64,000 nt of DNA from Streptomyces netropsis. GTDB lineage: Bacteria; Actinomycetota; Actinomycetes; Streptomycetales; Streptomycetaceae. The position numbers and the translations under genes are program-made. Positions 55,801 through 58,409 of the stretch are shown here, piece by piece. Each line of letters begins with the position of its first letter. The stretch's first letter is position 1. The stretch spans positions 124,001 through 188,000 of the forward strand of contig NZ_JACHJG010000004.1 of the NCBI RefSeq assembly GCF_014203545.1. Direction: 5' to 3'. The notes under the pieces are model-generated. The model saw nothing but the letters and a program-made list of their open reading frames with translations. It was not told the DNA's origin and ran no database searches.

Positions 55801-57646
55801 GCTCGGACGGGGAGTCGGGCGCCGTGTCGGCCGTGATCCAGAACCGCTGTTCGTCGAACGGGTACGTCGGCAGCCGGAGCTTCTCGGCCCGGACCTCGGC
55901 GAGAAGGTCGCGCCCGTGGAGGTCCGCGCCCGCGGCGAAGGACTCGGCCAGGGCGGAGAGGTGCTGGACGTACTCGGGTGCGGAAACCTCCGCCCCGAGG
56001 TGGAAGTCCGGGAGTTCCGGCCGGAGTGCCTTCGCGGGCGCGCTCCTGCCCTCACCGAGGTTGTGGAAGCAGTTGGCGGCGTGGCCCTTGCGTATGAAGC
56101 GCTTCAGCTTGTTCCGCAGTTCGGCGACGCTCCGCACGACGAACGACGCCCGGACGCCGAGGTGTTCCCGTCCCAGCAGCAGGGTGGCACTGAGGTCCAT
56201 CAGGTCGACGTCGGTCCCCGACCGCCCGAGCCAGTCGGCCAGGTCCCGGGCCCGGCGCCGCAACGCCGTTTCGGTCCTGCCGGACAGGCAGACGAGGTAG
56301 GCGGGACGGGGCTGCGGCGCGATCGGCTCCCTGGGCGGCGCCTCCTCCAGGATCACGTGCGCGTTCGTCCCGCCGAAGCCGAACGAGCTGACCCCGGCGC
56401 GGCGTGGGACCGGCTCGCCCGCCTCCGAGCGCTGCACCTCCCACTCCCGCAGGGAATCCACGATGTAGAAGGGGGTCCCTTCCAGCGTGATGGCGGGGTT
56501 CAGCTTCGTGAAGTCCGGCAGGCCGGGTATCTTCTCGTGCGCCATCGAGAGCAGGACCTTGATGACGCCCGCGATCCCCGCGGCGGGCTCGAGGTGGCCG
56601 ATGTTCGGTTTGACCGAGCCGAGGCCGCAGTAGTTGTACGGTCCGGAGCCCGCGTCGTCGCCACGGGCCTTCCGGAAGCCTTCCACCAGTCCGCGGATCT
56701 CGATCGGGTCGCCGGTCGGCGTACCGGTGCCGTGCGCTTCGACGTAGCTGACGGTCTCCGGCGGGACACCCGCCTGGGCGAGAGCCGTCGAGATGACCCT
56801 GGCCTGCGCGTCGGCACTGGGATGGGTGAGGCTGCGGGTCCTCCCGCCGTGGCTGACGGCGCTGCCCCTGATCACACCGTGGATGCTGTCGCCGTCGCGA
56901 AGGGCGTCCGCGAGCGGTTTGAGCAGCACCAGGCCGCCGCCCTCGCCGCGCACGTACCCGTCCGCGCGTTCGTCGAAGGTCTTGCAGGAGCCGGTCGGGG
57001 ACAGCATCCCGACCTTGGAGAACGAGACGGTCCGCGCGGGCGTCAGCACCAGGCTGATGCCGCCCGCGATCGCGACGCTGCATTCCTTCTGCCGCAGGGA
57101 CTGCACGGCCAGGTGCACGGCGTCCAGCGATGCGGAGGATGCCGTGTCGACGGTCACGCTGGGACCGGTGAAGTCGAAGAAGTGGGATACGCGGTTGGCG
57201 ATGACGGCGCCCGCCGTCCCAGTGCCGTAGTGCGCGGCAGGCTCGCGCACCTCCGCTTCCTGCAACCCCTTGTAGTCCAGGTTGAAGGCGCCGAGGAAGA
57301 CCCCGACGTCGCTGCCGGCCAGCTCACCGGGGCGCACGGCGGCGTCCTCGAAGCAGGACCAGGCGAGGTGCAGCATGATCCGCTGCTGCGGGTCCATGCT
57401 CTCCGCCTCCAGCGGAGACACACGGAAGAACGCGGCGTCGAAGGCTTCCACGTCCGTCAGGAAGGCGCCCCACCTGCTGGTTCCCGGGCCCTCGGTGTTC
57501 GCGTACGCCCGCCAGTCCCAGCGGCTTCCGGGCACCTCGCCGATGTGCGCGCGGCCGCGCTCCACAGTGGCCCAGAACTGGCGGTAGTCGTCAGCTCCGG
57601 GGAACCGACAGGCCATGCCGATGATGGCGATGTCGTTGCTCTGCAC
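29879..57646 (-). CDS. PKS A: giant trans-AT polyketide synthase, loading module to KS of module 8
   Basis: This 9,255-residue multienzyme builds the first part of a polyketide in the cytoplasm. Domain order: KS1(Ser)-ACP1 / KS2-KR-ACP / KS3-DH-ACP / KS4-DH-KR-ACP / KS5-KR-ACP / KS6-cMT-ACP / KS7-KR-cMT-ACP / KS8. KS active-site positions are 170, 900, 2142, 3229, 4739, 5990, 7109 and 8762; ACP serines are 663, 1891, 2942, 4463, 5740, 6863 and 8489. No AT core or GHSxG active site follows any KS, only linkers ending in LPTYPF-like motifs, which defines the trans-AT class. I chose the GTG at 57646 because the KS begins at residue 4 and an AGAGGG ribosome-binding site lies 7 bases upstream; the frame stays open 42 codons further, but that part is not protein-like. 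The C-terminal ~55 residues contain a DDYLNGSLDL-like helix resembling docking regions that bind the next protein. The stop overlaps the PKS B start by GTGA. The frame is certain; the product is unknown. Confidence 0.96.
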   Translation of the reverse strand: MQSNDIAIIGMACRFPGADDYRQFWATVERGRAHIGEVPGSRWDWRAYANTEGPGTSRWGAFLTDVEAFDAAFFRVSPLEAESMDPQQRIMLHLAWSCFEDAAVRPGELAGSDVGVFLGAFNLDYKGLQEAEVREPAAHYGTGTAGAVIANRVSHFFDFTGPSVTVDTASSASLDAVHLAVQSLRQKECSVAIAGGISLVLTPARTVSFSKVGMLSPTGSCKTFDERADGYVRGEGGGLVLLKPLADALRDGDSIHGVIRGSAVSHGGRTRSLTHPSADAQARVISTALAQAGVPPETVSYVEAHGTGTPTGDPIEIRGLVEGFRKARGDDAGSGPYNYCGLGSVKPNIGHLEPAAGIAGVIKVLLSMAHEKIPGLPDFTKLNPAITLEGTPFYIVDSLREWEVQRSEAGEPVPRRAGVSSFGFGGTNAHVILEEAPPREPIAPQPRPAYLVCLSGRTETALRRRARDLADWLGRSGTDVDLMDLSATLLLGREHLGVRASFVVRSVAELRNKLKRFIRKGHAANCFHNLGEGRSAPAKALRPELPDFHLGAEVSAPEYVQHLSALAESFAAGADLHGRDLLAEVRAEKLRLPTYPFDEQRFWITADTAPDSPSEQLPPKPSGRPEVADLVRADLRRIACGVLKLSADGIQPADKLSDLGFDSVGNTRLASELSEHYGIELTPSDLYTHFTLGMLQDHLVQDHSEAVARTYAGTEDPLPVRQDTARSSRPEPGAAPATAPGEDDIAIIGLSGRFPQARTADDLWDILAGGRDVVGPLPAERRRDWAGAPGDQEPQGGWLPGAAEFDPLFFEIVPSEAEAMDPRQRLLLQESWRALEDAGYGAGKLRDSTMGMFVGAEQGDYQRVAGSGETLTSAHDGILASRLGYFLNFSGPVLTINTACSAGLAAVHQACVSLRTGECDTALAAGVNILATSQFFQHASRAGMLSDDGVCRPFDKRANGMVVGEAVAVVVLKRLSKAQADGDRIHAVIKGSGINYDGRTNGITAPSRSAQSSLLRSVYERFGIDPGGIEHVVAHGTGTRLGDPIEVNALADAFGRYTDRKQYCALTSVKSNLGHTLAASGVVSLIGLVQSLRHETLPASLHCEQDSDYIDWARSPFYVNKETRPWKGGPGSKRLGAVSSFGISGTNAHVVVEGYDAPEAVDTGDPARPHLLVLSAKTAEALTAEVAELLAFLENRGQDKGDLARISATLLVGRHHFAHRCALLAATPEEAVRLLRQVREGQEAPHTFQGVRPRDFAPQAAFAEYANQLVARAGDPAGDRSKHLDTLRALADLYRQGYDLEWEGLFGDRVPPVTSLPTYPFAREEFWTDGPYQPAVEQPPTAGRGSEDLHFYVPRWVAEHTTAEPGSEAGSGSTLLVFDDEPARVALFRRHHAGPVIQVRAGASFEEHAADHYVVDRRSQADFDRLLTAVDLRGRMPLAVANLWPLASDGSDRTIELESLLHFFRAAHRTGLERELHHLSVVPGEQGPAGAAAQSLSGFARAMTPVNHLIRMNTLQFDGVRDAESVVVGVLDELRVAEGTSARGGQEVRRAGGVRSTRVLRRWTGGVDPVSSGLPLKENGVYLISGGAGELGGHLGRYLAEQCRARLVLLGRRALDAGLRERIAALEAAGAQVEYLRCDVADRDAVRVALDAARARFGPLDGVFHSAGVMGGTDALSATKADFDGVLAPKVHGTVHLDELTREESLDFFVLFSSIAAHLGDFGQGSYAAANRFLDAYAHRREALRAGGERRGRTISVDWPYWDEGGMLGDIEHDATSKALYFDHSGLRGLGTAEGIRALMAILASDETQVVVAKGERGKIERVLRVAERERAEVPAEPEPRRSTAEPAAAAAPDLFTGAVDYLKGKISQVFKIKPERVDAAAELGEYGIESIQILELLRLLGKDFESVPGTLFFEYRTIRDLAGYFVREHAERMTALLDTGRTVAPATPTAAAPTTLPATTGQARVTARVEAPSTSGRSRDVAIIGISGRYPHADDLDRFWEVLRKGEDCIEEIPPHRWDKDAYYDPETKPGKTTGKWGGFIEGAENFDAMFFGIPPKRAAATDPQTRLVLQAAWAAMEDAGYTRQGLRSDGAGKVGVYLGMTWNEYQLYSGQDVSDRAEAANLVSYFLDLHGPSLTVDTACASSLYAVAMACESIRSGETSMAFAAGVNLSLHPNKYVALSQLNFLAADGRCRSFGEGGTGYVPGEGVGCVLLKPLDRAVEDGDHIHAVIRGVATRHGGKTNGTTVPNPSAQADLVVAALRDAGISAEDVSYVEAHGTGTSLGDPIEITGLTRAFREDTDRSGFCSIGSVKSNIGHLEAAAGIAGITKVVLQMQHRMIAPSLHSRQLNPYIDFSDSPVRVQQELEQWKRPTRTVAGVTAEVPRIAAVSSFGAHGAIANVLLEEHTRPEDRPVPDPAPELVVLSAKNAERLREKVRALVGWLPERGRTARLGDIAYTLQVGREAMEERLALLVESRDELHEKLRAFLDGAQDIDGVRHGRTRRTREALADFEADEQKQQTVRQWLERGEHRELMDIWADGLNVDWELLARTTTPRRVPLPTYPFAPERHWVTAPRESGAAGGQGSARLHQLVHTNTSTLEAQRFDSVFSGDEFFLRDHVVKGDRVLPGVAYLEMARAAVAASVESRPGGLTLRNVVWARPAKVGERSVRLRTVLAPAGGGEVAFEISSLPEAAGDEAVPVVHSQGVASLGEPASADPVDLAELRAVCEGTRLDPEHCYRTYQRLGLAYGPAHRGIESVSAGGGQVLARLRLPAEVHDSLDAFVLHPSLLDSALQAAIGLGPVEDAAHIPFALDELQVFGPCSEVMWAWVRRSADDRPESRVRKLDIDLCDGSGVVACRFKGFSARPYEAEDATARSRPELPGRVASASPGAASAAPAEAAVSGDGLDDRTSRYLIGLLASELGLSADRIDADDAFEVYGIDSVMTMALTTKLEQVFGSLPKTLFFEYQSIRALTQYFLETHEDELRPLLGGDTPTPGTGSFDGAAADRNTADGNAVGAPAAAGRSVMASRSRFAPVTPRAARPRPEAAAGSVDVAVIGLAGRYPHARTVREFWRNLVEGKDSITEVPRDRWDHSRYFDADVNAANRTYSKWGGFLEGADRFDPLFFNISPREAEYMDPQERLFLECVQETFEDAGYTRAALSRDRGEGGPGGNVGVFVGVMYEEYQLYAAQEQARGRNVTLAGSASSIANRVSYFYDLHGPSMAVDTMCSSSLTAIQLACQSLLTHGCELAVAGGVNLSLHPNKYLMLAGGKYLSSKGQCESFGEGGDGYVPGEGVGAVLLKPLAKAEEDGDTIYGVIRGVAVNHGGKTNGYSVPNPRAQFDVIGRALREAGVDARSVSYVEAHGTGTSLGDPIEVAGLTKAFREYSDDEQFCAIGSVKSNIGHAESAAGISGLTKVLLQMKHGQLVPSLHSEVLNPHIDFESSPFFVQRGLSEWQRPLSADGTELPRIAGISSFGAGGSNAHLIVEEYVPEPARQRPQDGPAVVVLSARTPDALRERAEQLVRWIVEEDGAEASLADVAHTLQTGREAFEERLGLVADTTADLVAKLTRFLGDGDVPGLHRGTVKRRRDDALQLFAADEDMARTLGAWAEKGKFDKLLKLWVTGVAVDWGKLPRRGVPRHIPMPTYPFQRERYWPATSTDTEPPLRAAAQLHPLVHTNTSSLSGQRFTSVFTGDEFFLADHRVHGERVLSAAACLELVRAAVEASLDEPHGALSIADVVWARPVTVGEGHQTVEVRLLPKGQDEIGYEIVSRPSDADPVVHGEGVVRVPPAPAAAPTPVEVDMARLRAECESTTMDADQVYDWFLAQGIAYGPGHRGVERLWIGDGQVVARLTLPDAVGTTLPAYGLHPALLDSALQACIGMVPGAGAQRELLLPFAVDEVQVLGACTASMWAWVRGGADASASAGSTVRRLDIDICDDAGTVCVRLRGVSLRALPAEQPTGEQPTGELLASPRWVAQDRTRDAQEAEGTPAALALLIGLPEVAEVLRSRGTGRVVLLDSRSASVDGRYSDYARQVLATVKELLGERAHHAVRVQLVVPADADAWLWTGLAGILKTAQLENPRVSGQLVLVDPQDGPERAASCADADRAVPADAAVRYRSGVREVLRWREFEGAPAFPLPWKDGGVYLITGGAGGLGALFARDIATKVNRPRIVLTGRAPRDEAKDALLEQLRLLGADVVYRQADVCAEEDVVALVDWMRRTYGRVDGILHSAGVLRDGFILKKSAEDFSAVLAPKVSGLVHLDSATQDADLDFLVLFSSFTGAFGNVGQADYAAANAFMDAYAGYRNGLVAQGRRRGRTVSVNWPLWADGGMHVEPGVEQWLRAQFGLVPLREDTGVRALYRALAAPDDQVLVLEGDRARMRDTLLAADEPESTTAPRRTEDRRTAQSAQSAQSAPEKAETAEGLAGRAEAYFKKQLSSVINLPPAKIDAEAVLDDYGVDSVMTMDMTRALEEVFGSLSKTLFFEHRTIEALAGHFLDAHPDRMRELLSAGESGPGAGGTVRATSSTSAAERQRTWRTSVPVPAVAPARAVAPEAVAAGQMDIAIVGLAGRYPQARDVAEFWENLAAGRDSVTEIPESRWDHGQFFDPRKDAVGKAYSRWGGFLDGAYDFDPLFFNISPREAEIMDPQERLFLQCVHETLEDAGYTRGGPKSRTGNVLDGRVGVFVGVMYEEYQLFGAQNQVLGGASAVAGSSASIANRVSHVCGFHGPSMSIDTMCSSSLTAVHLACQSIKCGESEVAIAGGVNLSLHPNKYLLLSQGKFASSDGRCRSFGAGGDGYVPGEGVGAVLLKPLARAIADGDRIYGVIKGTSVNHGGGAGGYTVPNPKAQSEVIGRALETAGVGAREVSYIEAHGTGTALGDPIEITGLSNAFREHTGDKQFCAIGSVKSNIGHAESASGIAGITKVLLQMRHGKLAPSLHAETLNPHIDFADTPFVVQRELADWDRPVLPGGGTGATSPRVAGVSSFGAGGSNAHVVLAEYVPDGDEDGSPVDPALGAVVPLSARTEDGLRAQAENLLEWLERPENAAVGLADVAYTLQVGREAMEERLGVLAASVADLVAGLRGFLTSGSGVTGDVVRGSTRRDSTVRTLLSADADLSTMVSTWADKGKYDKLLELWANGVPVDWRVLYNGRTPRRIGLPTYPFARERYFPFDNQPLTAGEHAGPVRSPAGAPAERARPLVFVEDWEPEPLPESPARRLGSIVCLCSGSERQAEVARAVRALDPDARVAFVGQGTAFRRISPDSYEVRKAEAGDYADAFAAIAASHGGVDAVLDLWRLESGSRPDDVSEVVLALQALARTEVSARRFVLAGQYRDGVERAHLEAAIGFERSLGLVLPQPAFTVVLQDAADPQRPVGVAGWVERLVAELRQETASSALYRDGGRFVSRVRQTEVTEAPSVFKRGGTYLITGGLGGLGLIVAEHLTRSHGANVVLTGRSAPDARRQEKLRELGADKVLYTRADVCDAGDVKRVLAEARERFGSVHGVIHAAGVEGGGSILDKSVAAFEQTTAAKVAGTLALDEVLAGEVLDFVCYFSSTSAVIGDFGTCDYAFGNRFQTAYAAHRGERNAAGEISGKTVVINWPLWRDGGMGLDEDASELYLRSSGQDFLETRDGLRLFESLLAQDAVQHMVVVGEPSRVHRFLGLLPPPSAVAADEPSADEPSAAEPSAASVAPRPGPSGASVAEGLDQDLRDIICRVVKVSPDRVHEDDSLSAYGFDSVGLVELAAGIGRRIGVEITPSVFFSHPTLGKLRNHLLGKHTDVLEALYGTAPATTAVEPAQAPVVPVVPVREETTPAAQVGSAPRARSAGSDDAVAIIGMSGRFPGARDVDELWSVLSEGRDVISPVGAERLALWGEEADSPLGAFRCGQLSGPEEFDPLFFEISPKEARSLDPRQRLLLQESWRALEDAAWKPGSPGKVGMFVGVEHGDYEGLAESTGSITANHDGVLAARLAHFLDFTGPVLAINTACSSGLVAAHQACLSIRDGECDTALAAGVSLITTPRQLTDMQQAGMLSEDGVCYAFDERANGMVVSEAVAVVVLKRLSAAIADGDRIHGVIRASGINYDGRSHGITAPNGAAQVELLRSTYEKYDIDPAEIDYLVAHGTGTRLGDPVEVNALNDAFTGLTGKRRYCALTSVKPNVGHTLAASGLVSLIGILQAMRHETIPAGLHCERESTYIDWQDSPFFLNRANRQWPRTAGRERVAALSAFGMSGTNAHMVVESFVTPDNEHDAMMPAHVFAVSAKDPEALRQRVADLVDFLDAAGGHSPRHVSATLLDGRAHFRHRCAVVARDTGEAARLFRDWLGGAAAPDVVEGSVPKGFVPRAEVLEAGNDLVREATLLRHDRPAFAEALRAVAKLYCQGHDLDWRELFGGGRPTPVSLPGYPFAKRRCWPADVARLPAAVQAEAVEGGTVDDVRLRRVIADSGSGRGFDDDLLCGLLVTQLQALGMAAEGSGSVADLRDGLKPGRVHSRWLDESLRFLAEHGYLELDAERYALTPRASAAGGTAWRRWAAVCRESGSTNPYVNLMDQAIRACPDVLSGRSRGTDVIFPGASTSLVEGVYRHCDSAEALNEIVAEQVADRVEALLAADPGRRVRVLEIGAGTGGTTDKVLRALSRHRDGVAEYCYTDVSAHFLRTGKKEFGAEHPYLRYEHFDVERSPAGQGLAEGAYDIVLATNVLHATGDVRAAVRHARALLGHDGTLVLNELAARTLFSHLTFGLLDGWWLYRDPELRIDGCPALEPDRWRSVLHDEGFAAVSFPAAAAHDAGHQVVVARTGAGAPTSDADHQDLDAHAPDAHGPDAHELDAHVRREIVAQLRQALELEEDEIHVEDSFADYGVDSIVGVQLVRDLNEILGGVLEPTDLFDHSSVRRLAAYVTETFPAQAGARLARPEQAPRAALPTVAAAPAAATADAGVARAGNTEPHLEPIAIIGMSGRFGRAESVDRLWEHLANGDSLVGEITRWDISRFVEPGADFPRHASLMNDIDRFDPAFFQISGVEATYMDPQQRIALEESWRAFEDAGYAGAGAQSTNCGVYIGTQPVDYLPSPREDAPAQAMWGNAESIMPARISYHLDLRGPAVAVDTACSGSLVAVHLACQALRAGEVEMALAGGVSVQCAPHYYLQAHRAGMLSPTGRCHTFDERADGFVPGDGVGFVVLKRLRDALADGDHIHGLVRGSGLNQDGTSNGITAPSAKSQEQLQRAVYDKYGVDPADLGLVEAHGTGTRLGDPIEFQALTRAFRGYTDKREYCAIGSVKTNIGHTSPTAGVSGLIKILLALRHREIPRSLNFEQGNAHIDFAASPFYVNTVHRDWTTEAGRPRLAALNSFGFSGTNAHMVVEEAPVRPRDGVRPSAHLVTLSALSHEQLRTQAEQLADHLRAHPDTDLGDVSLTLLLGRRHCAVRLACVARTTDELADRLREWLSTGREEHVRVADLSESRPSGDTSQARRGNSRIRQCAAGASESDRVEHLAVVRDLYLQGCELEYAELFAAGAHRRTPLPTYPFSRQRYWLPEAVEAPSRPPAARVEPVPAEHPAPPADGNHLTLAPVWVRDQAPAQELSPQSGVVVFGADATERAGLAAAFGAPAFLDVEPTLGVAALTARLRGVGDIRHLVWISRTGEDSDATALLRRTDAGVVVFFRLIKALLALGHAGADLTWTVVTRQTQPVLRGERVHPADAGVLGLAGVMAKELPNWRVNSLDLGAGDALPVSTLIGASSQPVRALRGGQWFRQRLVPAELAAPSGSPYTRGGVYVVLGGAGGLGEIWSEDVIRRFGAQVVWIGRRELDDDIQRKIDRLAALGPAPWYVRADAADRESLAAAHALIKQRFGTVDGVVHSVFGLVDQSLPNTEEQRFRSGLSAKLDASAWMAEVFDADDPDFMLFFSSISSLNPAMGYCSYVAGSAVEDALSHRLSAERPYPVRVVNWGYWGAVGSGLDVPQHIRERLYEQEGLADIDPALAMATVERLLTSPLVQVAHLNTRKPEKFESFDARESVRVLGPSVRTPALTPALPSRADQVQAVRTGTKAKAMELDEVLARLLWCDLNERGWFGRQIFDVASFMQDNGVLDGFDRWVGECFAVLTRFGHLKETGSGSFTAAGKRPDAREAERAWERGKRVWLADPELRATADLVDRTFRVLPEILTGTASAVEVIFPGSSLELVEGIYKRNMIADHFNDVVGDCVVELVERSIAENPDAQFRIFEVGAGTGGTTATLMRRLKPYARNIGEYCYTDMSNAFLIHGTREFGEENPFLRCRLFDAGKPVAEQGFTEGAYDLVVATNVLHATRDIRESLRNAKALMKPGAAVVINEIDGYTPFSLLTFALLDGWWLYDDPELRTEGGPALAPGMWQSVLEWEGYGSVEFPAADAHVLGQQVVVAYSDGVIHQARGGEQPDAVEPPAPVTPAVPQASMPAAQQTRVDPEPLAETRVDPALLKEAVLTYLKDLVARTLMIPADSIRAGEPLSTYGIDSILILQLLNGLQKDLGEVGSTLFFEYRTVGALADHFVTERQEDIARVVGLAPQPQERPAPAPAEIRPVEPRPVEPRAVTAPARAAEPQRERAARPRRGGDIAIIGMSARFPQAGTLDEFWAGLRSGRDSITEIPADRWRLDGFYEADKDRAADEGKSYSKWGGFLDGFADFDPLFFAMTPNEAVEVDPQERLFLQETWKAFEDAGYTRARLEQEHGGRVGVFVGITRAGHNLYGPERWQRGDTTSPYTSFGSVANRVSFKLNLNGPSMPIDTMCSSSLTALHEACEHLLRDECELAVTGGVNLYLHPSGYVGLSRLQMLSDDGKCRSFGRGGNGFVPGEGVGALILKRLDDAERDNDRIHAVIRATGVNHGGTTNGYTVPNPVAQGNLIRRTLDKAGIDAGTISYVEAHGTGTALGDPIEINGLKRAFSDDTQDTQFCAIGSVKSNIGHAEAAAGVAGVCKVVLQMRHGELAPTLHADEVNPHIDFASSPFVVQRERAAWQRPVVDVDGVAREVPRRAGVSSFGAGGANAHVLIEEYRPAEPRSPRVPDGAPAVVVLSAMDGERLREQASALLQWLSDPERGEVPLADVAYTLQVGREAMPERLGTVVGSLDELAVRLRGFLDRPEHADGVHRSRVNRNGGGALTADEGLGEVVAAWIAKGEYAKVLDLWVNGFDIDWRALHVGADVRPVSLPAYPFARERYWVAEEGTGRPDDAADPDGGGPRSQVDDVLDDYLNGSLDLTAAAEMLSPAFTTAPVRTTENGGAAK
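32065..36810 (-). other. PKS module 7: KS-KR-cMT-ACP
   Basis: KS7 DTACSGSL (Cys7109). KR7 has GGAGGLGE for NADPH and Tyr7919 in SYVAGS, where the usual Asn is Ser7923. The cMT has FEVGAGTGGTT near residue 8219. ACP7 Ser8489 in GIDSI. Expected: alpha-methyl-beta-hydroxy if KR7 is active, otherwise alpha-methyl-beta-keto. Confidence 0.88.
36945..40155 (-). other. PKS module 6: KS-cMT-ACP
   Basis: KS6 NTACSSGL (Cys5990). The C-methyltransferase has the SAM-binding signature LEIGAGTGGTT near residue 6617, followed by ATNVLHAT. ACP6 Ser6863 in GVDSI. There is no reductive domain, so the expected intermediate is alpha-methyl-beta-keto. Confidence 0.9.
40310..43965 (-). other. PKS module 5: KS-KR-ACP
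   Basis: KS5 DTMCSSSL (Cys4739). KR5 has GGLGGLG and Tyr5571 in CDYAFGN; AGVEGGGS lacks the B-type Asp, suggesting an A-type hydroxyl. ACP5 Ser5740 in GFDSVG. The KR5-ACP5-KS6 stretch closely resembles KR12-ACP12-KS13 of PKS C. Confidence 0.9.
40581..40625 (-). repeat. 3 x 15-bp tandem repeat in the linker before ACP5
   Basis: Units of the type GAGGGTTCGTCGGCG encode ADEPS-type repeats between KR5 and ACP5 of PKS A. Confidence 0.75.
44145..48500 (-). other. PKS module 4: KS-DH-KR-ACP
   Basis: KS4 DTMCSSSL (Cys3229). The DH-like domain has H3702 in HRVHGERVLS, with Ser in place of the final Pro of HxxxGxxxxP, and keeps LDSALQ. KR4 Tyr4294 in DYAAAN, with AGVLRDG retaining the B-type Asp. ACP4 Ser4463 in GVDSV. 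Expected outcome: an alkene, or a cyclic ether if the Ser variant behaves as a pyran synthase. Confidence 0.88.
44400..44426 (-). repeat. 3 x 9-bp tandem repeat in the linker before ACP4
   Basis: GACTGCGCC repeated three times encodes AQS units between KR4 and ACP4 of PKS A. Confidence 0.75.
48705..51712 (-). other. PKS module 3: KS-DH-ACP
   Basis: KS3 has DTACASSL (Cys2142), EAHGTGT and NIGHLEAAAG, but the usual GGSNAH near the C-terminus is HGAIAN. DH3 has H2618 in HVVKGDRVLP and D2790 in LDSALQ, an intact dehydratase signature. ACP3 Ser2942. There is no KR in this module, so the DH probably acts on a hydroxyl made by module 2 (dehydrating bimodule), or reduction comes from elsewhere. Confidence 0.9.
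51850..55425 (-). other. PKS module 2: KS-KR-ACP
   Basis: KS2 has NTACSAGL (Cys900), VAHGTGT and NLGH. KR2 has GGAGELGG for NADPH and Tyr1727 in SYAAAN. ACP2 carries GIESI (Ser1891). KR2 lacks the Asp of the B-type LDD position (it reads AGVMGGTD), so an L-configured hydroxyl is more likely. It is followed by a DH-only module, so its hydroxyl may be eliminated there. Confidence 0.9.
55560..57646 (-). other. PKS module 1: KS(Ser)-ACP, probable loading module
   Basis: The KS active site reads DTASSASL, with Ser170 where Cys is expected; both catalytic histidines are kept (H305 in EAHGTGT, H351 in NIGHLEP). ACP1 has GFDSVG with Ser663. With no Cys the KS should not hold an acyl thioester. By analogy with KSQ-type loading domains it may decarboxylate malonyl-ACP to give an acetyl starter. 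That role is inferred. Confidence 0.85.
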
Positions 57647-58045
57647 AGAAAAGCCCTCTTTCAAACCCCCGACATCCCGATCGAGAAAGGCCACGACCGA
57701 GAGGGTGCGGCGATCAGGAAAGGACTTCAACGTCGCGTGTCGGTCCGACAGCGGATCAAGACGGCGGTGCAACCATGCGCCGCGTGGGCTCCGTCGCCCA
57801 CCGACATTCGCCGGGTCACACTCTCAGCGTGATCTCCCTCGAAGCCGCGTCTGGTTCACGTTGGCATCGAAGAGCGAGCGGGCGCCTTACACGACGACGA
57901 ACGGCACGTGTACCGCGAACGAACTCATTGGCGCGGTCGGGGATTTGCCCGACGCGCCGACGCGTCTCCGCGCCTGTCGTTCCACGAACATGCCCTCATC
58001 GTCCCCCCAAACTGCCTGCGCCTGTTCGGACCGCAGGTACAAGGG

Positions 58046-58073
58046 ACGATACCCGACATCAGTGGCACGTCAA
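58046..58073 (-). promoter_or_regulatory. Candidate sigma-70-type promoter for PKS A
   Basis: On the complement strand TTGACG (58073-58068) is followed after 16 bases by TATCGT (58051-58046), a good match to vegetative -35/-10 boxes. Transcription would start near 58039, giving a leader of about 390 nt before the PKS A GTG. Prediction from sequence only. Confidence 0.45.
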
Positions 58074-58092
58074 GGTAGTTGAAGAACCTTGA
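58070..58092. promoter_or_regulatory. Operator-like inverted repeat over the PKS A -35 box
   Basis: TCAAGGT (58070-58076) and ACCTTGA (58086-58092) form a perfect 7-bp inverted repeat around 9 bases, overlapping the -35 box of the PKS A promoter candidate. A second palindrome, TTGATCAA (58089-58096), and a further CTTGA copy (58098-58102) follow. The clustering suggests a regulator-binding site; the regulator is unknown. Confidence 0.4.
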
Positions 58093-58333
58093 TCAATCTT
58101 GACACGGACGGCCCTTCCCGCCCAAGGTCAGTTGGGCGCCCCGGGGTGCCGACGACCGCATCGTCGCAGGTCGCGGCCGTTGGAGAAGTCGTTGTCCACA
58201 CAACGGCATCGGAATCCGAAGCCTCGGCCCGCGGCACGGGCAGGAGCCGGAAACCCGAAGGGGACGGGGCCTGCGCACGCGGGCGCACCGTGCGGCCCGG
58301 CGTCGTGGTGAACCCGCTCACGACCGAACGCGG

Positions 58334-58362
58334 TTGACCGGCCAGGGGCGCACCGGGATGAT
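58334..58362 (+). promoter_or_regulatory. Candidate promoter for the P450 gene
   Basis: TTGACC (58334-58339), 17 bases, then GATGAT (58357-58362). Transcription would begin near 58370, about 66 nt before the GTG at 58436. This excludes the upstream in-frame ATG codons at 58334 and 58358 as starts. Confidence 0.4.
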
Positions 58363-58409
58363 CCAGTTCCTGGGCACAGTCGCTGCCGGGGACCGATATT
58401 CGCCTGAGG

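Noticed and set aside
49226..57832. Very long plus-strand open frames opposite the PKS genes (also 30137-40480, 16401-25292, 3802-11496)
   Set aside because: They are mirror images of the PKS codon pattern in GC-rich DNA: Arg/Val/Gly-rich, with no domain signature, and entirely antisense to clear KS/KR/ACP coding.
57775..58337. Small plus-strand frames (57775-58092, 58089-58337) as genes in the divergent region
   Set aside because: No ribosome-binding site, no recognisable domain, and they overlap the promoter and operator candidates.
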